Shown: one piece after another, positions 26,522 to 35,007 of the stretch
Numbering within the stretch: position 1 is the first letter of the stretch
Layout of the letters: each line of letters begins with the position of its first letter
Assembly: GCF_050908235.1 (NCBI RefSeq)
Contig: NZ_CP194340.1
Source: Pseudoramibacter alactolyticus
GTDB lineage: Bacteria > Bacillota > Clostridia > Eubacteriales > Eubacteriaceae
Reading direction: 5' to 3' (one strand)
Length of the DNA: 64,000 nt
Notes under the pieces: model-generated
The model's database searches: none
Seen by the model: only the letters and a program-made list of their open reading frames with translations
What the model was told of the DNA's origin: nothing
Translations under genes and position numbers: made by a program

Positions 26522-27103
26522 ATGGACCGCAGAATTTTAAAGACCAAAAAATGTCTGAAAGACGCTTTGCACACGCTGCTGGCACAAAAGCCACTTGAAA
26601 AGATTACCGTAACCGAAATTTGCGATGCGGCCAATACCGGCCGGCTGACCTTTTACAAACACTATACCGATAAAACCAATCTTTTGGAGGACTGCTTTCA
26701 CGACATGCAAGCGGAAACCAAGCGGCGTTACGACGTTCTTCAAAAAAATAACGCGGGCAAATCGTTTCATCAAAGCTTTCTCAATTTGATGGATGCCATC
26801 ATGGACGTGGCCAGCCGGGACGCCTCCACGATCGGCAAATTGTTTGCCAACGCCAATACTTTGCATATGTATTATCAATTTGTGATGGACAATCTCGAGC
26901 ACTTTGAAATGAGCAGCGGCCAAAAAATCCATACCAAATACGATATGAAGGCGCTGAATTCCTTTTTAATCATGGGGCTCTGGGGATTTGTTTATGCAAA
27001 CGGTCCTGATTTTGACGAAAAAACCACGCGGCGCAAAGCCCGAATGCTAATTGGCGATCTGATTAAAAGCGATCTTTTCAAATCGCCTCCCCGCCTCCGC
27101 TGA
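26522..27103 (+). CDS. TetR/AcrR family transcriptional regulator
   Basis: 193 residues. The N-terminal helix-turn-helix is clear: MDRRILKTKK start, then KITVTEICDAANTG and TFYKHYTDKTNLLE, the TetR recognition-helix region. Residues 65-190 form the ligand-binding part and are not assignable to a ligand class. Ribosome site AAAGGAAG precedes the ATG. Divergent arrangement with the B12 radical SAM gene and the shared palindrome make it the probable regulator of that gene and of itself. Confidence 0.93.
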   Translation: MDRRILKTKKCLKDALHTLLAQKPLEKITVTEICDAANTGRLTFYKHYTDKTNLLEDCFHDMQAETKRRYDVLQKNNAGKSFHQSFLNLMDAIMDVASRDASTIGKLFANANTLHMYYQFVMDNLEHFEMSSGQKIHTKYDMKALNSFLIMGLWGFVYANGPDFDEKTTRRKARMLIGDLIKSDLFKSPPRLR

Positions 27104-27112
27104 TCAACCCGA

Positions 27113-27137
27113 CCGCGCGTCAAACGCGTGGTTTTTT
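27113..27137 (+). terminator. Terminator of the TetR gene
   Basis: CCGCGCGT / ACGCGTGG stem (one G-U pair), CAA loop, T6. Confidence 0.8.
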
Positions 27138-27148
27138 CTTTATGCAGC

Positions 27149-27175
27149 AAAAAAGACCACCCATCGGGCGGCCTT
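27149..27175 (-). terminator. Terminator of metY-cysK
   Basis: Minus strand GGCCGCCC / GGGTGGTC stem with GAT loop followed by T6; 32 bp beyond the cysK stop. Confidence 0.75.
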
Positions 27176-27206
27176 TGAGCCTTGGAATATGAATCGACTT
27201 TGAATC

Positions 27207-28127
<921 letters not shown>

Positions 28128-28177
28128 GATTTTCCTCCTGAATTTAAATCGTTCGTTTAATCGGATCGGCCTGACCG

Positions 28178-29458
28178 TCAGCGAACGGCGGCAAAGGCCG
28201 TGTCGAGAGCCTCGAGCAGGTCGTTGCTGTTTTCGATGCCGATGGACAGCCGGACGGTGTTCGGATGGATGCCCTGATCTTCGAGCTCCGCATCGGTGAG
28301 CTGGGAGTGGGTGGTGGATGCAGGATGGATCACCAGGGATTTCACGTCGGCCACGTTGGCCAGCAGCGAGAAAATCGGCAGATTGTCGATGAATTTCTGC
28401 GCCGTCGCCGCATCCCCCTTGATGTCAAAGGTAAAGATGGAATCGCCGCCGTTCGGGAAATATTTATCATAATATTCGTGGCCCGGTTCGCCTTCGATCG
28501 ACGGATGGTGCACCGCCGCCACCTGGGGATGCCTGTCGAGGTAGTCCACGATTTTCAGGGCATTTTCGACGTGGCGCTCCACGCGAATCGACAGGGTTTC
28601 GAGCCCTTGCAGGAAGAGAAAAGCGTGGAAGGGCGACAGAGTCGCCCCCTCATCCCGGAGCAAAATCGCGCGGATATAGGTCACAAAAGCCGCCGGCGCG
28701 GTGGCCTGGGCAAAGCTGATGCCGTGGTAGGACGGATTGGGATCGGAAATCCAGGGATATCTGCCGGACGCCGCCCAGTCGAACTTGCCGCCCTCGACAA
28801 CGACGCCGCCAATGGCCGTGCCATGGCCGCCGATGAACTTGGTCGCCGAGTGAACAACAATATCCGCCCCCCATTCAAAGGGCCGAACCAGATACGGGGT
28901 GGCAAAGGTATTGTCCACCACCAGCGGCAGGCCGTGCCGGTGGGCCAGCTTTGCCCAGGCCTCAATATCCACGACGTTGCCGTTGGGATTGCCCAGGCTT
29001 TCGACGAACAGCGCTTTGGTGCTACCGTCAATAGCCGCCGCCACCGCGTCGAGATCATAAGGATCAAGCCATTTTCCGGTGATGCCGTAGTGCGGCAGGG
29101 TGTGGGCAAGCAAATTGTAGGTGCCGCCGTAAATGGTTTTGGCGGCGACGATGTTCTCGCCCTGCTGAGCCAGCGCCTGAAGGGTGTAGGTGATGGCCGC
29201 GGCGCCGGATGCGGTGGCAATGGCGCCGGTGCCGCCTTCCAGGGCCGCGATGCGTTTTTCAAAGACATCTTGGGTGGAGTTGGTGAGCCGGCCGTAAATA
29301 TTGCCGGCATCCTTCAGACCGAAGCGATCCGCCGCGTGCTGTGAATCGCGGAAAACATAAGAGGTGGTGGCGTAAATCGGTACCGCGCGGGCGTCCGATG
29401 CCGGATCGGCCTGCTCCTGTCCGACGTGTAACTGCAAAGTTTCAAAACGATAAGGCAT
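28178..29458 (-). CDS. metY: O-acetylhomoserine sulfhydrylase (aminocarboxypropyltransferase)
   Basis: 426 residues, the length of O-acetylhomoserine/O-acetylserine sulfhydrylases rather than the shorter cystathionine enzymes. Seen: the N-terminal FETLQLHVGQE, YGRLTNSTQ, GGTYNLL, VESLGNP, VVDNTFATP and the PLP-lysine segment SATKFIGGHG near residue 208. It makes homocysteine directly from O-acetylhomoserine and sulfide. The neighbour cysK makes cysteine, so the operon fixes sulfide in both branches. A 250-nt leader containing a short peptide and a terminator precedes it. Confidence 0.95.
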   Translation of the reverse strand: MPYRFETLQLHVGQEQADPASDARAVPIYATTSYVFRDSQHAADRFGLKDAGNIYGRLTNSTQDVFEKRIAALEGGTGAIATASGAAAITYTLQALAQQGENIVAAKTIYGGTYNLLAHTLPHYGITGKWLDPYDLDAVAAAIDGSTKALFVESLGNPNGNVVDIEAWAKLAHRHGLPLVVDNTFATPYLVRPFEWGADIVVHSATKFIGGHGTAIGGVVVEGGKFDWAASGRYPWISDPNPSYHGISFAQATAPAAFVTYIRAILLRDEGATLSPFHAFLFLQGLETLSIRVERHVENALKIVDYLDRHPQVAAVHHPSIEGEPGHEYYDKYFPNGGDSIFTFDIKGDAATAQKFIDNLPIFSLLANVADVKSLVIHPASTTHSQLTDAELEDQGIHPNTVRLSIGIENSNDLLEALDTAFAAVR

Positions 29459-29552
29459 TTGATTGCTCTCTTTCTTAGTGGCTTCATTGCGAAACGCTGT
29501 AACTTCGCGCTTCGCTGATTTCTGATTTTAATGGGGATGATCGCTGCTGCTT

Positions 29553-29597
29553 AAAAAGAGCTGTCAGGAGCGGCGACATCGCCGCCCCTGCCCGCTC
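29553..29597 (-). terminator. Attenuator terminator inside the metY leader
   Basis: Nineteen-position stem (GAGCGGGCAGGGGCGGCGA with TCGCCGCTCCTGACAGCTC, two mismatches), then T5. It lies upstream of metY and overlaps the last codons of the leader peptide, so it must be bypassed for metY-cysK expression. Confidence 0.8.
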
Positions 29598-29650
29598 ATG
29601 GTGATCGAACACATTCGGCCGCTGTAAATATTTTTCAAGTCACGTTCCAT
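29564..29650 (-). CDS. Leader peptide of metY-cysK (28 residues)
   Basis: ATG at 29650 with GGAGG six bases upstream opens a 28-codon frame ending TGA. The sequence starts MERDLKNIYSGRMC and ends SGQGRRCRRS, with Cys at positions 14 and 25. Codons 18 to the stop fall within the terminator stem, Cys25 being in the loop. A ribosome slowed at that Cys codon would cover the left arm and prevent termination, so expression would rise when charged cysteinyl-tRNA is scarce. The promoter lies 54 bp upstream. Peptide and hairpin are seen; the control mechanism is inference. Confidence 0.75.
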   Translation of the reverse strand: MERDLKNIYSGRMCSITMSGQGRRCRRS

Positions 29651-29676
29651 CCGAAACCTCCAAACGTTTATTACCT

Positions 29677-29694
29677 ATCAAACTGATATTTGAT
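29677..29694. repeat. Inverted repeat ATCAAA-N6-TTTGAT near the metY transcription start
   Basis: Six-base arms just downstream of the -10 box; either an operator or a 5' hairpin of the leader RNA. Confidence 0.35.
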
Positions 29695-29703
29695 GTTGCA
29701 TTT

Positions 29704-29732
29704 ATGTTAAACCTATCTCTCTGCTATGTCAA
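29704..29732 (-). promoter_or_regulatory. Predicted sigma-A promoter of metY-cysK
   Basis: Minus strand TTGACA, 17-bp spacer, TAACAT. The start would leave about 45 nt before the leader-peptide ATG. The stretch 29733-29909 contains no supportable gene. Confidence 0.75.
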
Positions 29733-29909
29733 GTATAAATTTGATTTTTTGAAAATTTTTTGAATGGCATCTGCGTCCATAAAAAATTCCTCCCGTGTCG
29801 ACACTTTCTTTTGATATTAACGCAAGCGATGCCCATTCGCCATCTTCACGCCGCCCGAACCTGCCGGCTGCATCGGGCACCGCCTCACCTTTTCGCCATT
29901 TAACCCATC

Positions 29910-29940
29910 AAAAAAGCACGGGACTTTTCCCGTGCTTTTG
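29910..29940 (-). terminator. Terminator of the flavodoxin-like gene
   Basis: AAAAGCACGGG / CCCGTGCTTTT stem with a 6-nt loop and T6 on the minus strand. Confidence 0.85.
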
Positions 29941-29945
29941 CGCGA

Positions 29946-30644
29946 TCAGCGCCATGGCCGGGCCTTGCCGTCCCAGCCGCGGTCGTGCCAATAGATCTGA
30001 TCCGCTTCGTTCCATCCCCGGCGCTGCAAAAACCGCATCAGGTTAAAAAACGCCTTGGTTTTAATCCCCGGGCGCAGATGCTTATGGTTTTGTTTGATTT
30101 TTTGCGCCAGCCCGGTGACCCTGCGGTCGATAGCCGCCTTGCGCCCGCCGTCGACCTCGGCCCATTTCGTTGCCCGCACGTTCAGGCCGAAACGGTAGGT
30201 TTTCGCCACGCCCCAAAAGAACGTGCTGTGCGCCATATCCTGCAGCGTGCTTTTCGTTCCGGCACCCGCCGCCGTGGCGATGCACACCGCCTGCTTATAA
30301 AACATCGCGGCCTCAGGCCGGTGCACCATCCACCGCCAGCCGTAATGGTCCAAAAAGGCCTTCATCGCGCCGGTCACGTGATAAACATAAACCGGGCTCG
30401 CGAGAATGATCACATCCGCCGCGTCCATCGCCGCCGTGATCGGAGCAAGCTTCTCGTAGTGCGGGCACAGCGTCTCCGAGCGCATAAAACACGCCGTGCA
30501 CCCGGTGCAAAAATCGCCGAAATCCCGGGGCAGAAAAAATTCGGTGACCGCACCGTCCGTTCCGGCCAGTTTTTTGGCCAGCATCCACGCAATATGACAA
30601 GTCGACCCCCGATGGCTTTGCCCGTGGATCATTGTTATTTTCAA
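29946..30644 (-). CDS. Flavodoxin-like NAD(P)H oxidoreductase
   Basis: 232 residues from TTG 30644, chosen because AAGGAGG ends eight bases upstream; the ATG at 30662 lies before that site. The N-terminus ITMIHGQSHRGSTCHIAWML is the FMN phosphate loop of the NADPH-dependent FMN reductase/flavodoxin-2 group, followed by DAADVIILASPVYVYHVTG. A Cys cluster FCTGCTACF plus LCPHY (about residues 45-62) is typical of the iron-sulfur flavoprotein branch, although spacing for a full cluster is not certain. Redox partner unknown. It stands alone between two terminators. Confidence 0.82.
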   Translation of the reverse strand: MKITMIHGQSHRGSTCHIAWMLAKKLAGTDGAVTEFFLPRDFGDFCTGCTACFMRSETLCPHYEKLAPITAAMDAADVIILASPVYVYHVTGAMKAFLDHYGWRWMVHRPEAAMFYKQAVCIATAAGAGTKSTLQDMAHSTFFWGVAKTYRFGLNVRATKWAEVDGGRKAAIDRRVTGLAQKIKQNHKHLRPGIKTKAFFNLMRFLQRRGWNEADQIYWHDRGWDGKARPWR

Positions 30645-30692
30645 CGGCTTTCCCTCCTTCATCCTTGATAAACCGATGATCATGCGCCATGC

Positions 30693-30720
30693 AAAAAGGC
30701 CCTGCGCCGGGCAAGGCCTT
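30693..30720 (-). terminator. Terminator of upp-purB
   Basis: Minus strand AAGGCC...GGCCTT stem with an inner GC-rich stem and T5 after it. Confidence 0.75.
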
Positions 30721-30734
30721 CAAACCATCGACCG

Positions 30735-32171
30735 TCACACTTTCAAATCCACCTCGGATAAATCGATGGCGTCCGCGTTGGCGTCCAGCACCGGCTGAAC
30801 TTCCTCCGCGAGAAAATCGGCGACCTGTTGGGGCGCCCGACCGATATAAAGCGCCGGATTGAGGATGCCGGGAACCTCCTCCGCGGTGATTCCGAAGGAG
30901 CCGTCCGCCACGATGCGCGCCATCAGATCGTTGGGCTTCCCTTCTTCTTTCACGACGGCGCCCGCCTGCATCGAAAGCACGCGAATCTTTTCGTGCAGTT
31001 CCTGACGGTCGCCCCCGCGCTTCACCCCCTCCATGATGATGTTTTCCGTCGCCATGAAGGGCAGCTCGTTCATGATGTGCTGATGAATCACCTTTGGATA
31101 AACCACCAGCCCGCCGGCCACATTGTTGGCAATGCCGATGATGGCATCCACCGCGAGAAACGCTTCCGGAATGGCGATGCGCTTGTTGGCCGAGTCGTCC
31201 AGCGTACGTTCAAACCACTGGGTCGCCTGGGTAACGGCCGGGTTGAGGCTGTTCACCATCACGTAGCGCGCCAAAGAGCAGATGCGCTCGCTGCGCATGG
31301 GATTGCGTTTGTAGGCCATGGCACTCGAGCCGATCTGGGTCTTTTCGAATGGTTCTTCCACTTCCTTCAGATGCTGCAGCAGCCGGACGTCTGTCGCGAA
31401 CTTGGACAGACTCTGGGCGATGCCGGAGAGCACCGCCAGCACCCGGGCGTCAAATTTGCGCGGATACGTCTGGCCGGTCACGGCATACGTCTTCTCAAAA
31501 CCCATTTTTTCCGCAACCCGCTGATCGAGCTGCCTGACCTTGTCGGCATCGTTGTCGAACAAATCCATGAAGCTCGCCTGGGTCCCGGTGGTGCCCTTGG
31601 CCCCGCGCAGGCGCACCGTCGAAATCAGATATTCCAGATCCGCATAATCCATCAGAAGATCCTGCAGCCAGAGGGTGGCCCGCTTGCCCACCGTCGTCAG
31701 CTGGGCCGGCTGGAAGTGGGTGAAGCCCAAAGTCGGCAGCGATTTATAGGTATCGGCAAACCGCGCCAGCCTGGCGATGAGATTTACCAAAATCCTGCGG
31801 GTGTGCACCAACCCCTGACGGTACTGGATGATGTCGGTGTTGTCCCCCACATAGGCCGAGGTCGCCCCGAGATGGATGATGCCCCGGGCGCCCGGGCACT
31901 GATCGCCATAGGTATGCACATGAGCCATCACGTCGTGGCGCAGCTTCTTTTCGTATTTCGCCGCCAATGCATAGTCGATGTCGTCCACTTTGGCTTTTAA
32001 TTCGGCAATCTGCTCGTCGCTGATGCGAAGGCCCAGCTCCTGCTCGGTCTCGGCCAGGGCCACCCAGAGGCGGCGCCAGGTCGAAAATTTGTTGTCGGCC
32101 GAAAAAATACGGCCGATTTCCTCGGATGCATAACGTTCAATCAGCGGATTTTCATAAGTTGCTTTCATCAT
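30735..32171 (-). CDS. purB: Adenylosuccinate lyase
   Basis: 478 residues. Catalyses two beta-eliminations in AMP/IMP synthesis (SAICAR to AICAR, adenylosuccinate to AMP). Seen: RYASEEIGRIFS, the GATSAYVGDNTD region, THFQPAQLTTVGKR and the superfamily signature GSSAMAYKRNPMRSE near residue 285. It follows upp by 19 bp with AAGGAG before ATGATG, so the start may be the first or second Met. Confidence 0.97.
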   Translation of the reverse strand: MMKATYENPLIERYASEEIGRIFSADNKFSTWRRLWVALAETEQELGLRISDEQIAELKAKVDDIDYALAAKYEKKLRHDVMAHVHTYGDQCPGARGIIHLGATSAYVGDNTDIIQYRQGLVHTRRILVNLIARLARFADTYKSLPTLGFTHFQPAQLTTVGKRATLWLQDLLMDYADLEYLISTVRLRGAKGTTGTQASFMDLFDNDADKVRQLDQRVAEKMGFEKTYAVTGQTYPRKFDARVLAVLSGIAQSLSKFATDVRLLQHLKEVEEPFEKTQIGSSAMAYKRNPMRSERICSLARYVMVNSLNPAVTQATQWFERTLDDSANKRIAIPEAFLAVDAIIGIANNVAGGLVVYPKVIHQHIMNELPFMATENIIMEGVKRGGDRQELHEKIRVLSMQAGAVVKEEGKPNDLMARIVADGSFGITAEEVPGILNPALYIGRAPQQVADFLAEEVQPVLDANADAIDLSEVDLKV

Positions 32172-32190
32172 CGCTCCTTAAAATCAAAAA

Positions 32191-32865
32191 TCAGTCCAGC
32201 GTGCCGAAGATGCGGTCCCCCGCATCCCCAAGCCCCGGAACAATGTATTTATGCTCGTCCAGATGGCTGTCGACGGCGCAGCAGTAAATCGGCACGTCCG
32301 GATATTTGTCCGACAGGCGCGCAATGCCCTCCGGTGCCGTGAGAATTGCCGCCACCACAATATCCTCGCAGCCCTGCCGGTGCAGCAGATCGATGGTGTA
32401 GTCGATCGAGCCGCCGGTGGCCAGCATCGGATCAATAATGATGCACTTGTGCCGGTGGATATCGCTGGGAAATTTCTGATAATAGGCGATCGGCGCATGG
32501 GTCGTTTCATCCCGCTGGACGCCGACGTTCAGGATCTGCACGTCCGGATACACATCGGTAAAGCCGGAAACCATGCCGATGCCCGCCCGCAGAATCGGAA
32601 CGATCGCCAAAGGCTGCTGCAAATCGATACGCTTTTGCAGCGTGCGGCACAGCGGGGTTTCGATTTCAACCGTTTTGGTCGGCAGGGTCGCCCCGATTTC
32701 ATACGCGATAAAACCGCTGATTTCCTTCACGATTTCCCGGAATTTGCGATTGCCGGTCTTGGTCATGCGCAGCACGGTCAGCCGGTCGGTTACCAGCGGA
32801 TTGTCGATGACGTGAACGTTCTCCGGAAGGATGAAAGTCTTGCCGGAATCATCTGAATTTGCCAT
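32191..32865 (-). CDS. upp: Uracil phosphoribosyltransferase
   Basis: 224 residues from ATG 32865, which has GGAGG five bases upstream; the ATG at 32877 contains part of that ribosome site. The enzyme salvages uracil to UMP using PRPP. Seen: DRLTVLRMTKTGNRKFREI, TPLC, PILRAGIGMVSG and the PRPP-binding loop DPMLATGGSIDYTI. It is the first gene of an operon with purB, both nucleotide metabolism. Confidence 0.96.
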   Translation of the reverse strand: MANSDDSGKTFILPENVHVIDNPLVTDRLTVLRMTKTGNRKFREIVKEISGFIAYEIGATLPTKTVEIETPLCRTLQKRIDLQQPLAIVPILRAGIGMVSGFTDVYPDVQILNVGVQRDETTHAPIAYYQKFPSDIHRHKCIIIDPMLATGGSIDYTIDLLHRQGCEDIVVAAILTAPEGIARLSDKYPDVPIYCCAVDSHLDEHKYIVPGLGDAGDRIFGTLD

Positions 32866-32905
32866 AAACGCCTCCATTTCGAATTCTTGAATGCATTTTC
32901 TAATT

Positions 32906-32935
32906 ATTATACTCGGGATATCGGCCGCATTGCAA
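32906..32935 (-). promoter_or_regulatory. Predicted promoter of upp-purB
   Basis: Minus strand TTGCAA, 18-bp spacer, TATAAT, about 40 bp upstream of upp. Confidence 0.65.
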
Positions 32936-32942
32936 CCGCCTT

Positions 32943-34151
32943 TTATCTTCCAGCGGCAAACCCGTTCAAAAACGCTTCAATGCGGTCAAAGCCCTTGTCG
33001 ATGGTCGCGCGGTCCACCGTATAGGCAAAGCGCACAAAGCCGTCGGCGCCGAACGCCTCCCCGGGAATCGTCACCACCTGCTTCGCCTCGAGCAGCTGCA
33101 TCGAAAAGGCGGTGGCCGTTTCAAAGGGTGTGGCCGGATCGGCCAACAGCGGGCGCACGTCCACAAAAATATAAAAGGTGCCGTCCGGCGGCAGGTAGGA
33201 AAGCCCCAGCGCGTCCAGCCGGGCCGTCATGGTTTTGCGGCGCGCCGCGTATTCGGCGATCATCGGCGCGATCCTGCCCGCCCGCCCCCGCAGCGCCGCA
33301 ATCCCCGCATGTTGGGAGATGGTGGACGGATGGGAGAGGGTGTGCCCCTGGATTTTGTTCATCCCGGCGGCAATCCAGGCCGGCGCCGCCGCCCAGCCCA
33401 GCCGCCAGCCGGTCATCGCGAAGGTTTTGCTAAAGCCGTTGACGACAATCGTCCGCGCTTTAATCGCCTCGCCCAACGCGGCGATGCTCACCGCCGCCGC
33501 ATCGGGATCATACACAAAGGCTTCATAAATCTCGTCGGAGATCACCACGAGATCCTCCGCCACAATCACCTCCGCCAGCGCTGTTAGCTCCTCTTTGCGG
33601 TACACCTGACCGGTGGGATTCACCGGCGTGTTGAGCATAACGACCTTGGTTCGCCCGGTCACCGCTGCCGCGAGCGCCTGCGCCGTCATTTTAAAACCGT
33701 CTGCCGGATCGGTGTCCACAATCACCGGAACGCCTCCGGCGAGTTTAACCATTTCGGTGTAGCTCACCCAATAGGGCCGGGGTATGATGACCTCGTCCCC
33801 CGGATCAAGCAAAGTCTGCAGACTCACCGCCAGCGCACTTTTCGCACCGCTGGTCACCACGATGTTTGCCGGCGTGTAATGCAGGTGATTTTCTCCTTCA
33901 AGCTTGTCGCAGATGGCTTCCCGCAGGGCATAAACCCCGGCCACCGCGTCGTATTTGGTATAGCCCGCATCGATGGCAGCCTTGGCCCCATCACCGATAT
34001 AAGCGGGCGTGTCAAAATCCGGCTCGCCGGTGCCGAAGCGCACCACATCCGCGCCGGCGTCGGTCAGCGCCGCGGCCTTTTCAGCCAGGGCCAGCGTCAG
34101 CGAATCGCTGCAGCGGTCAATCTTTTCGGAACATTTTAATCGGGTGGTCAT
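32943..34151 (-). CDS. Aspartate/aromatic-type class I aminotransferase
   Basis: 402 residues. Class I/II PLP aminotransferase of the AspB-like Ib subgroup. Seen: FGTGEPDFDTP, VTSGAKSAL, the NPVNPTGQVY-type motif (NTPVNPTGQVYRKEEL), SDEIYEAFVY and the PLP-lysine segment NGFSKTFAMTGWRLGW near residue 239. Aspartate is the likeliest donor, but aromatic or alanine specificity cannot be excluded. The ATG overlaps the ymdB stop (ATGA), so the gene is read with rny-ymdB. Confidence 0.93.
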   Translation of the reverse strand: MTTRLKCSEKIDRCSDSLTLALAEKAAALTDAGADVVRFGTGEPDFDTPAYIGDGAKAAIDAGYTKYDAVAGVYALREAICDKLEGENHLHYTPANIVVTSGAKSALAVSLQTLLDPGDEVIIPRPYWVSYTEMVKLAGGVPVIVDTDPADGFKMTAQALAAAVTGRTKVVMLNTPVNPTGQVYRKEELTALAEVIVAEDLVVISDEIYEAFVYDPDAAAVSIAALGEAIKARTIVVNGFSKTFAMTGWRLGWAAAPAWIAAGMNKIQGHTLSHPSTISQHAGIAALRGRAGRIAPMIAEYAARRKTMTARLDALGLSYLPPDGTFYIFVDVRPLLADPATPFETATAFSMQLLEAKQVVTIPGEAFGADGFVRFAYTVDRATIDKGFDRIEAFLNGFAAGR

Positions 34152-34954
34152 GCTTTCGCCTTTCTTTCGTCGTCTTCGTAAATTTCGTAAATGCGTTCGA
34201 TGCGGCTTGCCCGGCCGGTGACCGAATCCACGTCGATCACCACACCGCCGAGCTGCCAGGGTTTTTCCTTCTCGACTTCGTAGCGCGCCGGCATTTTAGC
34301 GATCATCTGGTGCAGAATGATGTCTTTTTTCACGCCGATCACCCCGTTTAACGGACCGGTCATGCCCAGATCGGTGATATAAGCCGTGCCGCCGGGCAAA
34401 ACCCGCGCGTCCGCCGTCTGCACATGGGTGTGGGTGCCGACCACCGCGCTCGCTTTTCCGTCGAGGTAATAACCCATGGCGATCTTTTCGCTGGTAGTCT
34501 CCGCGTGAAAATCCACCAGAAAAATATCGCTGTTCGCCCGGATTTCGGCCATCGCGGCGTCAATGGCCGCAAAGGGCGAGTCCAGCGCCTCCATAAAGGT
34601 CTGCCCCGACGCGTTGAGCACGCAGGCCCGCACCCCGTCCCAGTCGTAAAAGGCGTAGCCCCGGCCCGGCGCGTTCTTCGGATAATTCAGCGGCCGCACA
34701 ATCTGCGGATAGCCGCCGATATAATCCGCGGTCTCCCGCTGCTTCCACACATGGTTGCCCATGGTCAGCACGTCGATGTCCAGGGCGAGCAGCTGCCTGG
34801 CGTTTTTTTCCGTCAGGCCGTTGCCGCCGGAGGCGTTCTCGCCGTTGACTACGACTCGGTCCGCCCGAAAACGTTTCTTCAAATCGGCCAGATGCTCGCG
34901 AAGAACCGTTCGGCCCGGTCGCCCCACCACATCGCCGATCATCATAATTCTCAT
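34148..34954 (-). CDS. ymdB: YmdB family metallophosphoesterase
   Basis: 268 residues (TIGR00282 family). Seen: MMIGDVVGRPGR with metal-binding Asp, VNGENASGGNGL, MGNHVWKQRE with metal-binding His, VDFHAETTSEK and VGTHTHVQTADAR. The Bacillus homologue has phosphodiesterase activity on cyclic nucleotides and influences RNase Y-dependent gene expression; here it follows rny directly, the usual arrangement. A hairpin between rny and ymdB may lower its dose. Confidence 0.95.
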   Translation of the reverse strand: MRIMMIGDVVGRPGRTVLREHLADLKKRFRADRVVVNGENASGGNGLTEKNARQLLALDIDVLTMGNHVWKQRETADYIGGYPQIVRPLNYPKNAPGRGYAFYDWDGVRACVLNASGQTFMEALDSPFAAIDAAMAEIRANSDIFLVDFHAETTSEKIAMGYYLDGKASAVVGTHTHVQTADARVLPGGTAYITDLGMTGPLNGVIGVKKDIILHQMIAKMPARYEVEKEKPWQLGGVVIDVDSVTGRASRIERIYEIYEDDERKAKA

Positions 34955-34974
34955 GCACTTCTCCTCGTCTTATC

Positions 34975-34998
34975 AAAAAGGAAGGGTCTCCCCTTCCT
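34975..34998 (-). terminator. Hairpin terminator between rny and ymdB
   Basis: Minus strand AGGAAGGG / CCCTTCCT stem with GAGA tetraloop and T5, right after the rny stop; probably partial, as ymdB has no visible promoter of its own. Confidence 0.75.
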
Positions 34999-35007
34999 CG
35001 TTGCAAT

